DNA of 64,000 bases. It comes from Azospirillum oryzae. Lineage in GTDB: Bacteria; Pseudomonadota; Alphaproteobacteria; Azospirillales; Azospirillaceae. The stretch covers positions 504,501 through 568,500 of the forward strand of contig NZ_FXAK01000005.1 in NCBI RefSeq assembly GCF_900177515.1. The letters run 5' to 3'. The stretch's first letter is position 1, and each line of letters starts with the position of its first letter. Both the position numbers and the translations under genes were made by a program. The notes beneath the pieces are model-generated. The model was not told where the DNA came from. It was given only the letters and a program-made list of their open reading frames with translations, and did not search any database. Below, piece after piece: positions 35,807 to 43,949 of the stretch.

Positions 35807-35837
35807 ATAAGTCCGCCTTATGCGTTTGCTTTCATTG
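35807..35837. promoter_or_regulatory. Composite operator/promoter motif, copy B
   Basis: ATAAG-N5-CTTATGCG-N5-TTTCATTG in the 240-bp divergent gap between the flavoenzyme gene and hyuA; the inverted repeat extends to GCATAAG-N5-CTTATGC. It is identical in all named bases and spacers to 29575-29605. An extra ATAAG half-site is at 35766. Probably bound by a shared regulator. Confidence 0.6.
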
Positions 35838-35910
35838 GGTCTTAGACCGCCCTCGGCCCGCCATGTCAGCTTTTCGGCCAGCACAGGCTGATTTGCGGAA
35901 TGGAGCGAAG

Positions 35911-37971
35911 ATGGACGGGGGCATGGGTGAGGCCGATTGGAAGGTGGGCGTCGACATCGGCGGAACCTTCATCGATTTCTGCGCGCTGGACACCCGGTCG
36001 GGCCGGGTTGCATCGCTGAAGGTGCTGACGACACCGGACGATCCCGGTGCCGAGCTGATGACCGGCCTGACCCTGCTGGCCGAGCGCGAGGGGATGGACC
36101 CGCGCGCCGTCACCCGCTTCGTGCACGGCACGACGGTGGGCATGAACACGGTCATCCAGCGCAAGGGAGCGCCGCTGGCCCTGCTGACCAATGCGGGGTT
36201 CGAGGATGTGATCGAACTCGCCCGGCTGCGCATGCCCGATACCTATTCGCTGTTCTGCTCGCGTCCCGACCAGCTGGTGGCGCGTGACATGATCTTCGGC
36301 ATTCCCGCCCGCCTGCGGTCGGATGGCACCGAGCGGCAGGCTCCCGACAGGACGGCCGTCGCCGACGCAGTGGCGGCCCTGAAGGCCAAGGGGGCGGCGG
36401 GCGTCGTCGTCTCGTTCCTCCATTCCTGGCGCGACGGCGGCCACGAAAATGCGGTGAAGGAGGAGATCGCCCGGCTCGCCCCCGACCTGTTCGTCTTCAC
36501 CTCCGCCGAGGTCTGGCCGGTGATCCGCGAGTATGAGCGGACGACGACCGCGATCCTCAACGCCTATGTCCATCCCCGGATCTCCGGCTATCTGTCGGCG
36601 CTGGAGGAGCGGCTGGCCGGACGCGGCGTGCCCGCCCGTCCGCTGCTGACCAAATCCAACGGCGGCGTGATGAACGCGGCGGAGGGCAAGCGGGCCTGCG
36701 TCCACATGCTGCTGTCGGGTGCCGCCTCCGGCGTCAACGGCGCTGCGTGGTTGGCCCGGCAGGCGGGAGAGCCGCGCATCCTGACTCTCGACATCGGCGG
36801 CACCTCGGCCGATTTTGCGCTCATCATCGACGGTCAGGCCCAGTTCGGCACCGGCGAGATGATCGGCGAGTTCCCGCTGCACATCCCGTCGGTGTCGGTC
36901 AGCTCCATCGGCATCGGCGGCGGGTCGATCGCCAGCGTCGACGGTCAGGGCGTGCTGCGCGTCGGCCCTGAATCCGCCGGATCGACGCCGGGTCCGGCCT
37001 GCTATGGCCGCGGAGGCGAATGGGCGACGGTGACCGACGCGATGGTGGTGTGCGGCTGGCTCGGCCACAGCCAGATGGCCTACGGGCAGTTGCGGATGGA
37101 CGCCGACCTCGCCCGCGCCGCCGTCCGGCGGCTGTCCGACCAGTTGGGCCGTTCGGTGGAGGCCACCGCGCAGGCCATCCTCGACGTCGCCGTGTCGGAA
37201 ATGTTCGCGGAGGTCGAGAAGATGGCGGCGCGCGCCGGCGTCGACGTGAGGGACTTCGCGCTGATGCCCTTCGGCGGCGGCGGGCCGATGCTGGGGGTGT
37301 TCCTGGCGCGTGAGCTGGGGATGCCGCGCGTCGTCGCGCCGCGCTGGCCCGGCGTGGTGTCGGCGCTGGGTGGGTTGGTCGCCGACCTGCGCGGCGATTT
37401 CGTCCGCACCCTGTTCGCCGAGCTGTCCGCCGGACTGATGCCGACGTTGCGCGAAGCCTTCGCGGCAATGGGTAGGGAAGGGCGCGACTGGCTCGCCGCC
37501 CAGGGCCATTCCGGCGCGGCCGAGCTGAGGATCGTCGCCGACATGCGCTATGCCGGCCAGAGCTATGAGATCGAGACGCCGCTGGACCCGTCCTGGCTGG
37601 ACGGCGACGACCCCGGCGCTATCGCCGCCGCCTTCCACGCGGCGCACGCGCGGCTCTATGATTTCGACGATCCGGACGGGCGGATCGAGATCGTCAACCT
37701 GCGCCTGTCGGCCATCGGCAATGGCCCGGCGCTGCAGTTCCCCACCGCGCCGGACGAACCGCGCCCCGCGTCGGCGGAGCGGACGGTTCCGGTCTTCACC
37801 GGCGGCGTCGTGACCCCGGTCGGGCTGTATCGCCGCGCGGACCTGCAGGCTGGCGCGCAGTTCCAGGGGCCCGCCATCGTCGCGCAGGAGGACACCACCT
37901 TCGCCATCCCGGCCGGGACCGAAGCCCGCGTCGATGCGCATCTCAACCTCCACCTGACTTTTGCGGAGTGA
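35911..37971 (+). CDS. hyuA: Hydantoinase/oxoprolinase subunit A
   Basis: The ATG at 35911 follows GGAG and starts just before the ATP-binding motif; frames further upstream cross the promoter region. The 686-residue HyuA has VGVDIGGTFIDFCALD (about 12-27) and a second actin-fold nucleotide motif LTLDIGGTSADFALI, plus GIGGGSIASVDGQG. The family couples ATP hydrolysis to ring opening of lactams such as 5-oxoproline, hydantoins or N-methylhydantoin, with subunit B. The hyuB gene follows at once. The neighbouring oxidase subunits suggest that the ring-opened product is a secondary amine acid that is then oxidised. The exact lactam is unknown. Confidence 0.92.
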   Translation: MDGGMGEADWKVGVDIGGTFIDFCALDTRSGRVASLKVLTTPDDPGAELMTGLTLLAEREGMDPRAVTRFVHGTTVGMNTVIQRKGAPLALLTNAGFEDVIELARLRMPDTYSLFCSRPDQLVARDMIFGIPARLRSDGTERQAPDRTAVADAVAALKAKGAAGVVVSFLHSWRDGGHENAVKEEIARLAPDLFVFTSAEVWPVIREYERTTTAILNAYVHPRISGYLSALEERLAGRGVPARPLLTKSNGGVMNAAEGKRACVHMLLSGAASGVNGAAWLARQAGEPRILTLDIGGTSADFALIIDGQAQFGTGEMIGEFPLHIPSVSVSSIGIGGGSIASVDGQGVLRVGPESAGSTPGPACYGRGGEWATVTDAMVVCGWLGHSQMAYGQLRMDADLARAAVRRLSDQLGRSVEATAQAILDVAVSEMFAEVEKMAARAGVDVRDFALMPFGGGGPMLGVFLARELGMPRVVAPRWPGVVSALGGLVADLRGDFVRTLFAELSAGLMPTLREAFAAMGREGRDWLAAQGHSGAAELRIVADMRYAGQSYEIETPLDPSWLDGDDPGAIAAAFHAAHARLYDFDDPDGRIEIVNLRLSAIGNGPALQFPTAPDEPRPASAERTVPVFTGGVVTPVGLYRRADLQAGAQFQGPAIVAQEDTTFAIPAGTEARVDAHLNLHLTFAE

Positions 37972-37976
37972 CGCCT

Positions 37977-39965
37977 GTGTTCGATCGGATGAAGCTTCAG
38001 GTTCTGGCGAACCACGCGCGCTCGGCGGCCGAGAACATGGCCCACACGCTGCAGCGCACCGCCCATTCCGCCTTCGTCAAGGAGACGGAGGATTTCACCG
38101 TCATGCTGCTGAACCGCCGGGGCGAGACCTTCGGCGTGCCGATGGAACTGGGGGCGACCTGGTATCCGGGCCTGACCTATGGCCGCGCCATCGACATGAT
38201 CGATGATTACCGGCCCGGCGACGTCGCCTTCACCAACGATCCCTATTCCGGCTTCGTCGCGACCCACGCCCCGGACACTCACCTGTGGAAGCCGGTCTTC
38301 TACGACGGCGAGATCATCGCCTGGACCGGCGGGCACATCCACAACACCGACATGGGCGGCGCGGTCCCGGCCTCGCTGTCGCGGGCGCTGACCGAAATCC
38401 ATCAGGAGGGCATCCGCTTCCCGCCGATGAAGCTGGTCCGCGAAGGGGTGTTCGACGAGCAGATCCTGCGGATCATGACCACCAATGTCCGCAAGCCCGA
38501 CCTGAACATCGGTGACATCAAGGCGCTGGTCGGTGCGCTGAACACCGGGGAGCGCAAGATCCTCGCCATGGTGGAGAAGTTCGGCAAGACCGCCTTCCTC
38601 GACGGCGTCGATGCGCTGCTGGACCATGCAGAGGCGCAGGCGCGCGACATCCTGCGCGGGATGCCCGACGGGGAGTGGGTGTTCGCCGACTACGCCGACG
38701 AGGATTCGGTCGCCGCCAACCCTTGCCGCCTGAAACTGACCCTGAGGATCAGGGGCGACGAGGCGGTGCTGGACTTCACCGGGTCCGACCCGCAGCTTGC
38801 CTCCTCGCTCAATGTGCCGTCGGGCGGCGATCCGCGCCACACCATCCTGCTCGTCGGGGTCTATTACGTCCTCTACACCCTCAATCCGAAGATCCTGCTG
38901 AACACCGGCCTGACCCGGCCCTTCACCTGCATCGCCCCGGAGGGGACGGTGCTGAACCCGACCTTCCCGGCGGCGGTGGGGATGCGGTCGCTGACCTGCG
39001 CGCGGCTGCGCTCGGTGATCTTCGGCGCCTTCTCCCAGGCGGTGCCGGAGCGGCTTCCGGCGGCGCCGGCCGGCAACAACTGCATCGTCAACGTGATGAC
39101 CACCGACGAGCGGACGGGCAACCGCATCATCGCGGCGGTCAACCCGGTGGTCGGCGGCGGCGGCGGCATGCCGCACCGCGACGGCACCAACGGGTCGGGC
39201 GCCGACGCCGCCTACCTCAAGAACACGCCGATCGAGATCACCGAGATGGAAACCCCGGTGGAGTTCGTCCGCTACGGGCTGGCGACCGACAGCGGCGGGC
39301 CCGGGCGCTGGCGTGGCGGGTTGGCCACCCACATGGCCTTCCGCGTTTTCTCCCCCGACACCCGCATCACCGCGCGCAACCGCGACCGCGGCTTCTTCCG
39401 CCCCTGGGGCGTGCTGGGCGGCCGGGCGGCCGGGCTGTCCGACATGGTGGTCAATCCCGGCACGGCGGGGGAGCGGCGGCTGGGCAACATCGACACCGCG
39501 GTGCTGCAGCCGGGCGACGTGCTGGACATCCGTTCGGCCGGCGGCGGCGGCCGGGGCGACCCCTTCACGCGCGAGGCATGGCGGGTGGCCCGCGACGTGG
39601 CGCGCGGCTATGTCTCCGTCGAGGCGGCGGAGCGGGAGTATGGCGTCGTCATCCGCGACGGCGTGCTCGACGCCGAGGCCACAGACCGGCTGCGTGCCAA
39701 CAGGTCGGCTCCCACCGTGCATTTCCATTTCGGGCCGGAGCGCGAGGGCTACGAGCGGCAATGGACGCCGGCCGCCTATGATTTCCTGACGCGGACACTG
39801 GACGGGTTGCCGATCCATTGGCGCTTCTTCGCCAAGACGGAAATCTTCAGCCGCATGACCGGCCGTTCCGGGGCCGAGGGGGTGGAGGCGGCGCTGGAGG
39901 AGGTCTACGCCCGCTTCCCCGAGATGCCGCGCGCCAAGGCCATTGTCCGGGAGGCGGCGGAATGA
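37977..39965 (+). CDS. hyuB: Hydantoinase/oxoprolinase subunit B
   Basis: The GTG at 37977 is 8 bp after GGAG; a GTG at 37968 overlapping the hyuA stop is the alternative and adds three residues. The product of about 662 residues has the subunit B features: HTLQRTAHSAFVKETEDF near the N-terminus, GDVAFTNDPYSG, the metal/catalytic region GGHIHNTDMGGAVP, and GADAAYLKNTPIEITE. It forms the ATP-dependent cyclic amidase with HyuA. Its stop overlaps the ATG of the 2Fe-2S protein gene by 4 bp (ATGA), showing tight coupling to the oxidase subunits. Confidence 0.93.
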   Translation: MFDRMKLQVLANHARSAAENMAHTLQRTAHSAFVKETEDFTVMLLNRRGETFGVPMELGATWYPGLTYGRAIDMIDDYRPGDVAFTNDPYSGFVATHAPDTHLWKPVFYDGEIIAWTGGHIHNTDMGGAVPASLSRALTEIHQEGIRFPPMKLVREGVFDEQILRIMTTNVRKPDLNIGDIKALVGALNTGERKILAMVEKFGKTAFLDGVDALLDHAEAQARDILRGMPDGEWVFADYADEDSVAANPCRLKLTLRIRGDEAVLDFTGSDPQLASSLNVPSGGDPRHTILLVGVYYVLYTLNPKILLNTGLTRPFTCIAPEGTVLNPTFPAAVGMRSLTCARLRSVIFGAFSQAVPERLPAAPAGNNCIVNVMTTDERTGNRIIAAVNPVVGGGGGMPHRDGTNGSGADAAYLKNTPIEITEMETPVEFVRYGLATDSGGPGRWRGGLATHMAFRVFSPDTRITARNRDRGFFRPWGVLGGRAAGLSDMVVNPGTAGERRLGNIDTAVLQPGDVLDIRSAGGGGRGDPFTREAWRVARDVARGYVSVEAAEREYGVVIRDGVLDAEATDRLRANRSAPTVHFHFGPEREGYERQWTPAAYDFLTRTLDGLPIHWRFFAKTEIFSRMTGRSGAEGVEAALEEVYARFPEMPRAKAIVREAAE

Positions 39966-40270
39966 CCGAGGCTACTGGTGGCCGGCTGGTCAGGTTGGCC
40001 GAGACGGTACGGCAGCCGATCCGCTTCCTGCTGGATGGGGTTGAGCGGACGGCGCTGTCGGGCGATACGGTGCTGACGGCGATCCTCACCAACGTCCCGG
40101 CTCTGCGGCAGGCGGAGTTCGGGCCGGAGCGGCGCGCCGGCTTCTGCCTGATGGGGGCCTGCCAGGATTGCTGGATCTGGCAGGAACAGGGGCCGCGGCT
40201 GCGCGCCTGTTCAACGCCGGTTGCCGACGGCATGCGGCTGCAGACCCGGACGCGGGAGGATTGGCCATGA
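39962..40270 (+). CDS. (2Fe-2S)-binding small oxidase subunit (Fer2_4)
   Basis: The ATG at 39962 overlaps the hyuB stop. The 102-residue protein is a ferredoxin-like domain of the type fused to, or associated with, sarcosine and opine oxidases: PIRFLLDGVERTALSGDTV, cluster cysteines in GFCLMGACQDC (C-x4-C-x2-C) and a fourth in RACSTPV. It overlaps the next gene by 4 bp. It is predicted to pass electrons between the flavin subunits. The short length is normal for the stand-alone form (OoxA-associated or HcnA-like proteins). Confidence 0.88.
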   Translation: MTEATGGRLVRLAETVRQPIRFLLDGVERTALSGDTVLTAILTNVPALRQAEFGPERRAGFCLMGACQDCWIWQEQGPRLRACSTPVADGMRLQTRTREDWP

Positions 40271-41628
40271 CCGAACCGCGTATCGTGATCGTCGGCGCCG
40301 GTCCCGCTGGGATTCGCGCGGCGGAAACGCTGGCGGCGGCCGGGCTGCGCCCCACGGTGATCGACGAGGGGGCAAAGGCCGGCGGGCAGATCTACCGACG
40401 CCCGCCCGACGGATTCACCCGTCCGCCTGCGACTCTGTACGGCTCGCAGGCGGAAAAGGCGGTGGCGCTCCATGGCGTCTTCGACGGTCTGGCGGCGGCC
40501 GGCCGCATCGTCCATCTGCCGCGCCATTCGGTCGCCGCACTGGCCGACGGGACGCTGCATGTGGTCGGCGACAGCGGAAGCCGATGGATCGGTTATGACC
40601 GGTTGATCCTGGCGACCGGCGCGACCGACCGTCTCGCCCCAGTTCCCGGCTGGCAGGCGCCAGGCGTCTACAGCCTCGGCGCGATGCAGATCGCGCTGAA
40701 GGCGCAAGGCGTGGCGATGGGGCGGCGGATCGTGCTGGCCGGGTCGGGGCCGTTGCTGACCCTGCTGGCGACCCAGCTGCTGAAGGCTGGCGCGCAGATC
40801 GCCGCGGTTCTCGACACCGCCGGCATGCGCGGCCAGATCGCCGCCTTCCCCGACCTTGCCGTCCGCCCGTCCTTTGCCCTGCAAGGGCTGGCGATGCGGG
40901 CGCGGCTGGGGCGGCTCTACCATGCCGGGATCGGTCTGGAGGGGATCGAGGCGACGGAAACTGGGGTGACGGCGGTGCGCTGGACGGATGCCGGCGGGCG
41001 GTCCCGACGAACGGCCTGCGACGCGGTCGGGCTGGGCTGGCATCTGAAGGCGGAAACCCAGCTTGCCGATCTCGCCGGCTGCCGGTTCGACTATGATGCG
41101 ACATGGTCACAGTGGTTGCCCTGTGCCGACCGGATGGGGCGTGCCGGAGACGGCGTCTATCTGGCCGGCGACGGTCTGCGCCTGTTGGGGGCCGATGGGG
41201 CGGAGGTCGCCGGGCGCCTCGCCGCTGCCGCCTGTCTGTCCGATCTGGGCTTGCCGGCGCCGGACACCGCTGCCGACCTAAAGCGGCTCGACCGGCTGGA
41301 ACGCTTCGCGCGCGGCATCGCCCGCGCCTTCCCGTGGCCGGCGGATCAGGTGCGCGCCCTGTCTGATGATACCGTTCTCTGCCGTTGCGAAGGGATCACC
41401 GCGGGCTCGGTGCGTGAAACGGCCGCCTATGGCGGGGCGGAGGCCAACCGGGTGAAGTCGCTGGGCCGGGCCGGCATGGGGCGTTGCCAGGGCCGCTATT
41501 GCCAGCTTGCGGCTGCCGAACTGATCGCTGTCACCGGGGGACTTGTGCATGCCGGTGAGGTGGGGCGCCTGCGCGCCCAGGCTCCGGTGCGTCCGATGCC
41601 GATCCGCGCCTTGCTGGAGGAAGACTGA
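40267..41628 (+). CDS. FAD/NAD(P)-binding oxidase subunit with BFD-type cluster (OoxA/HcnB-like)
   Basis: The ATG at 40267 overlaps the upstream stop by 4 bp, giving 453 residues. A pyridine nucleotide-disulfide oxidoreductase fold has IVIVGAGPAGIRAAETLA at the N-terminus and a second dinucleotide motif IVLAGSGPLLTLLATQLL; the C-terminus has a BFD-like [2Fe-2S] site with VLCRCEGITAGSV and GRCQGRYC. This is the architecture of opine oxidase subunit A, HcnB and D-hydroxyproline dehydrogenase subunits. With the 2Fe-2S protein and the flavoenzyme at 34525 it completes a three-part membrane-linked dehydrogenase. Last gene of the rightward hyu operon. Confidence 0.88.
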   Translation: MTEPRIVIVGAGPAGIRAAETLAAAGLRPTVIDEGAKAGGQIYRRPPDGFTRPPATLYGSQAEKAVALHGVFDGLAAAGRIVHLPRHSVAALADGTLHVVGDSGSRWIGYDRLILATGATDRLAPVPGWQAPGVYSLGAMQIALKAQGVAMGRRIVLAGSGPLLTLLATQLLKAGAQIAAVLDTAGMRGQIAAFPDLAVRPSFALQGLAMRARLGRLYHAGIGLEGIEATETGVTAVRWTDAGGRSRRTACDAVGLGWHLKAETQLADLAGCRFDYDATWSQWLPCADRMGRAGDGVYLAGDGLRLLGADGAEVAGRLAAAACLSDLGLPAPDTAADLKRLDRLERFARGIARAFPWPADQVRALSDDTVLCRCEGITAGSVRETAAYGGAEANRVKSLGRAGMGRCQGRYCQLAAAELIAVTGGLVHAGEVGRLRAQAPVRPMPIRALLEED

Positions 41629-41752
41629 GTCGCGGCAGGCGGGTTCTCTGGCCGGTTCCCGCCGCTACGATCCTGAACATCCTTATTGATATCTGAAACA
41701 TCATTATGCATACTCTAGGCATAGTTACAGATGTATCAGCGTGGTATGCAGG

Positions 41753-42013
41753 ATGATCACGGCTTCGCAGATGCGCGCCGCTCGGGCGCTCCTGGGGATC
41801 GACCAGAAGACACTTGCCGAAATGGCCGGGCTGTCCGTTCCGACCATTCAGCGCATGGAGGCGAGCGACGGAAACGTGCGCGGCGTGGTCGACAGCCTGA
41901 CCAAGGTGGTCGATGCCCTGACCCAGGCCGGAATCGAACTGATTGGCGAGAATGCGCAGAGCATCGCCGGCGGCCGTGGCGTCCGGTTGAGGACACCGAC
42001 GGAAAAATCCTGA
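41753..42013 (+). CDS. Small XRE-family transcriptional regulator
   Basis: An 86-residue protein starting at ATG 41753 (MITASQMRAARALLG); an upstream GTG at 41741 is less likely. The single helix-turn-helix is LLGIDQKTLAEMAGLSVPTIQRMEASDG, followed by a short helical tail. It is very similar in style to the small regulators found immediately upstream of SulP transporter genes in other alphaproteobacteria. The sulP gene follows after 82 bp. The upstream 124 bp are A+T-rich and contain short dyads (TATGC and GCATA at about 41704-41724) that may be its operator. Likely regulates sulP; inference. Confidence 0.85.
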   Translation: MITASQMRAARALLGIDQKTLAEMAGLSVPTIQRMEASDGNVRGVVDSLTKVVDALTQAGIELIGENAQSIAGGRGVRLRTPTEKS

Positions 42014-42095
42014 CGCCACACCTGATCGAACCTGCGACGGCGACCGCCGACCTGATGCCGACGATCCCGCCGCCTTATTGAAGGCCGCCGGACAG

Positions 42096-43877
42096 ATGAC
42101 AGCCCGAACCGAACCGATTTCCCAGCGCCCAATCTCCAAACCTCGTCAGCCCAGTTTTGCCGAACTGTTCACCCCAAAGCTCGTCACCATTCTGCGCGAG
42201 GGGTACGGATTATCGAATTTCCGCGCCGATGCGATCGCCGGGCTGACGGTTGCCATCGTCGCACTTCCGCTGTCCATGGCGATCGCCATCGCCTCCGGCG
42301 CTTCGCCGGCACAGGGTCTCTACACCGCGATCTTCGGCGGCTTCCTGGTGTCCGCCCTCGGCGGCAGCCGGTTTCAGATCGGTGGCCCCGCCGGCGCCTT
42401 CATCGTGCTTGTCGCCGCCACGGTGCAGGCGCACGGCATGGACGGGCTGATCCTCGCCACCATGCTGTCCGGCCTGATGCTGGCGGCCATCGGCTTTCTG
42501 CAGTTGGGCACCTACATCAAGTTCATGCCCTATCCGGTGACGGTCGGCTTCACCGCCGGCATCGCCGTCATCATCTTCGCTAGCCAGATCAAGGATCTGC
42601 TCGGCCTGAGCCTGGGCGTACCGGAGCCTGGGCCGCTGCTCGACAAGCTGCCGGTGCTGTGGTCGAGCCTGCCGACGGCGAAGCCTGCGGCGGTCGGGCT
42701 GGCGCTGGCGTCGATCGGCATCATCACCGGGCTGAAGATCCTGCGGCCCCACTGGCCGGGCATGCTGATCGCGGTCGCCGGAAGTGCGGCGGTGACCGCC
42801 GGCTTCGGCCTGGAGGTCGCGACCATCGGCACCGATTTCGGCGGCATTCCGCCGGGCCTGCCGATGCCGAGCCTGCCGGCCATCTCCTTGGACAAAATCC
42901 AGGCGGTTCTTCCGAGCGCCGTGTCGTTCGCGCTGCTCGGCTCCATCGAATCGCTGCTCTCGGCGGTGGTCGCCGATGGCATGACCGGGCGCCGCCACCG
43001 CTCCAACTGCGAACTGGTCGGGCAGGGCGCCGCCAACGTCGCCTCTGCCCTGTTCGGCGGATTCTGCGTCACCGGCACCATCGCCCGCACGGCGACCAAT
43101 GTGCGCGCCGGTGCCCATGGGCCGGTTTCCGGCATGCTGCATTCGGTCTTCCTGCTGGTCTTCGTTCTGGTCGCGGCACCGCTGGCCAGCTTCATTCCAC
43201 TCGCCAGCCTCGCCGGCGTGCTGGCGGTCGTGTCCTGGAACATGGTCGAGAAGCCGGCTTTCGCGCTGCTTCTGCGCTCCTCGCGCGGGGACGCCGCTGT
43301 CCTGCTGTCGACCTTCCTGCTCACCATCTTCCGCGGTCTGTCGGAAGCCATCGTCATCGGCTTCGCGCTCGGCTCGGTGCTGTTCATCCATCGCATGTCG
43401 AAGGTGACCGCGATCGAGAGCCAGACGCCTTTCGTCGCCGAGGACCGGCCCGACGGCGCCGCGTCCGCCCGCACGCCCTACGATGAGGGCGCCGCCGATC
43501 CCGATGTGGTCGTCTACCGCATTTCCGGCGTGTTCTTCTTCGGCGCGGCGGCCTCAATCGGTTCGGTGCTCGACCGCATTGCCGATACGCATCGGGTGCT
43601 GATCGTCGATTTCAGCGCCGTGCCGTTTCTCGATTCCACCGCCGCCAACACCATCGAAGGGCTGGCGCACAAGGCCGCCCGGCGCGGCGTGAAGGTGATC
43701 CTGACCGGGACCAGCCACGCGCTGCGTCAGGACCTGTTCAGCCATGGGCTCAAGCCGCCGCTCGTCGCCTATGAACGGACGATCGAGGTCGGTCTGCGCA
43801 AGCTGCGGCGGAGCGATGGGCGTAAGACCGCCGGAGCGGACTCATCCGCCGAGACGTGGCGGGGCAACGAGGGGTAG
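42096..43877 (+). CDS. SulP-family anion transporter with STAS domain
   Basis: A 593-residue protein from ATG 42096 (a TTG at 42078 would add six residues). The N-terminal domain has many hydrophobic helices with the family signature ADAIAGLTVAIVALPLSMAI and conserved GGPAGAFIVLVAATV; the C-terminal STAS domain (about 460-570) holds VVVYRISGVFFFGAA and VLIVDFSAVPFLDSTAA. SulP proteins move sulfate, bicarbonate or dicarboxylates; the specificity is not visible. Its gene follows the small XRE regulator. Inner membrane location is clear from the helices. Confidence 0.92.
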   Translation: MTARTEPISQRPISKPRQPSFAELFTPKLVTILREGYGLSNFRADAIAGLTVAIVALPLSMAIAIASGASPAQGLYTAIFGGFLVSALGGSRFQIGGPAGAFIVLVAATVQAHGMDGLILATMLSGLMLAAIGFLQLGTYIKFMPYPVTVGFTAGIAVIIFASQIKDLLGLSLGVPEPGPLLDKLPVLWSSLPTAKPAAVGLALASIGIITGLKILRPHWPGMLIAVAGSAAVTAGFGLEVATIGTDFGGIPPGLPMPSLPAISLDKIQAVLPSAVSFALLGSIESLLSAVVADGMTGRRHRSNCELVGQGAANVASALFGGFCVTGTIARTATNVRAGAHGPVSGMLHSVFLLVFVLVAAPLASFIPLASLAGVLAVVSWNMVEKPAFALLLRSSRGDAAVLLSTFLLTIFRGLSEAIVIGFALGSVLFIHRMSKVTAIESQTPFVAEDRPDGAASARTPYDEGAADPDVVVYRISGVFFFGAAASIGSVLDRIADTHRVLIVDFSAVPFLDSTAANTIEGLAHKAARRGVKVILTGTSHALRQDLFSHGLKPPLVAYERTIEVGLRKLRRSDGRKTAGADSSAETWRGNEG

Positions 43878-43949
43878 GATCGCCTGTTGTCCGGCACGGG
43901 AGGCGGACGCCGCGCAAACGGTGCCCGCTCCGCGGCAAAGGAGGGCGTC

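Noticed and set aside
42078..42095. TTG start for the SulP gene, six codons upstream of the ATG
   Set aside because: No ribosome-binding site advantage; the ATG at 42096 is simpler.
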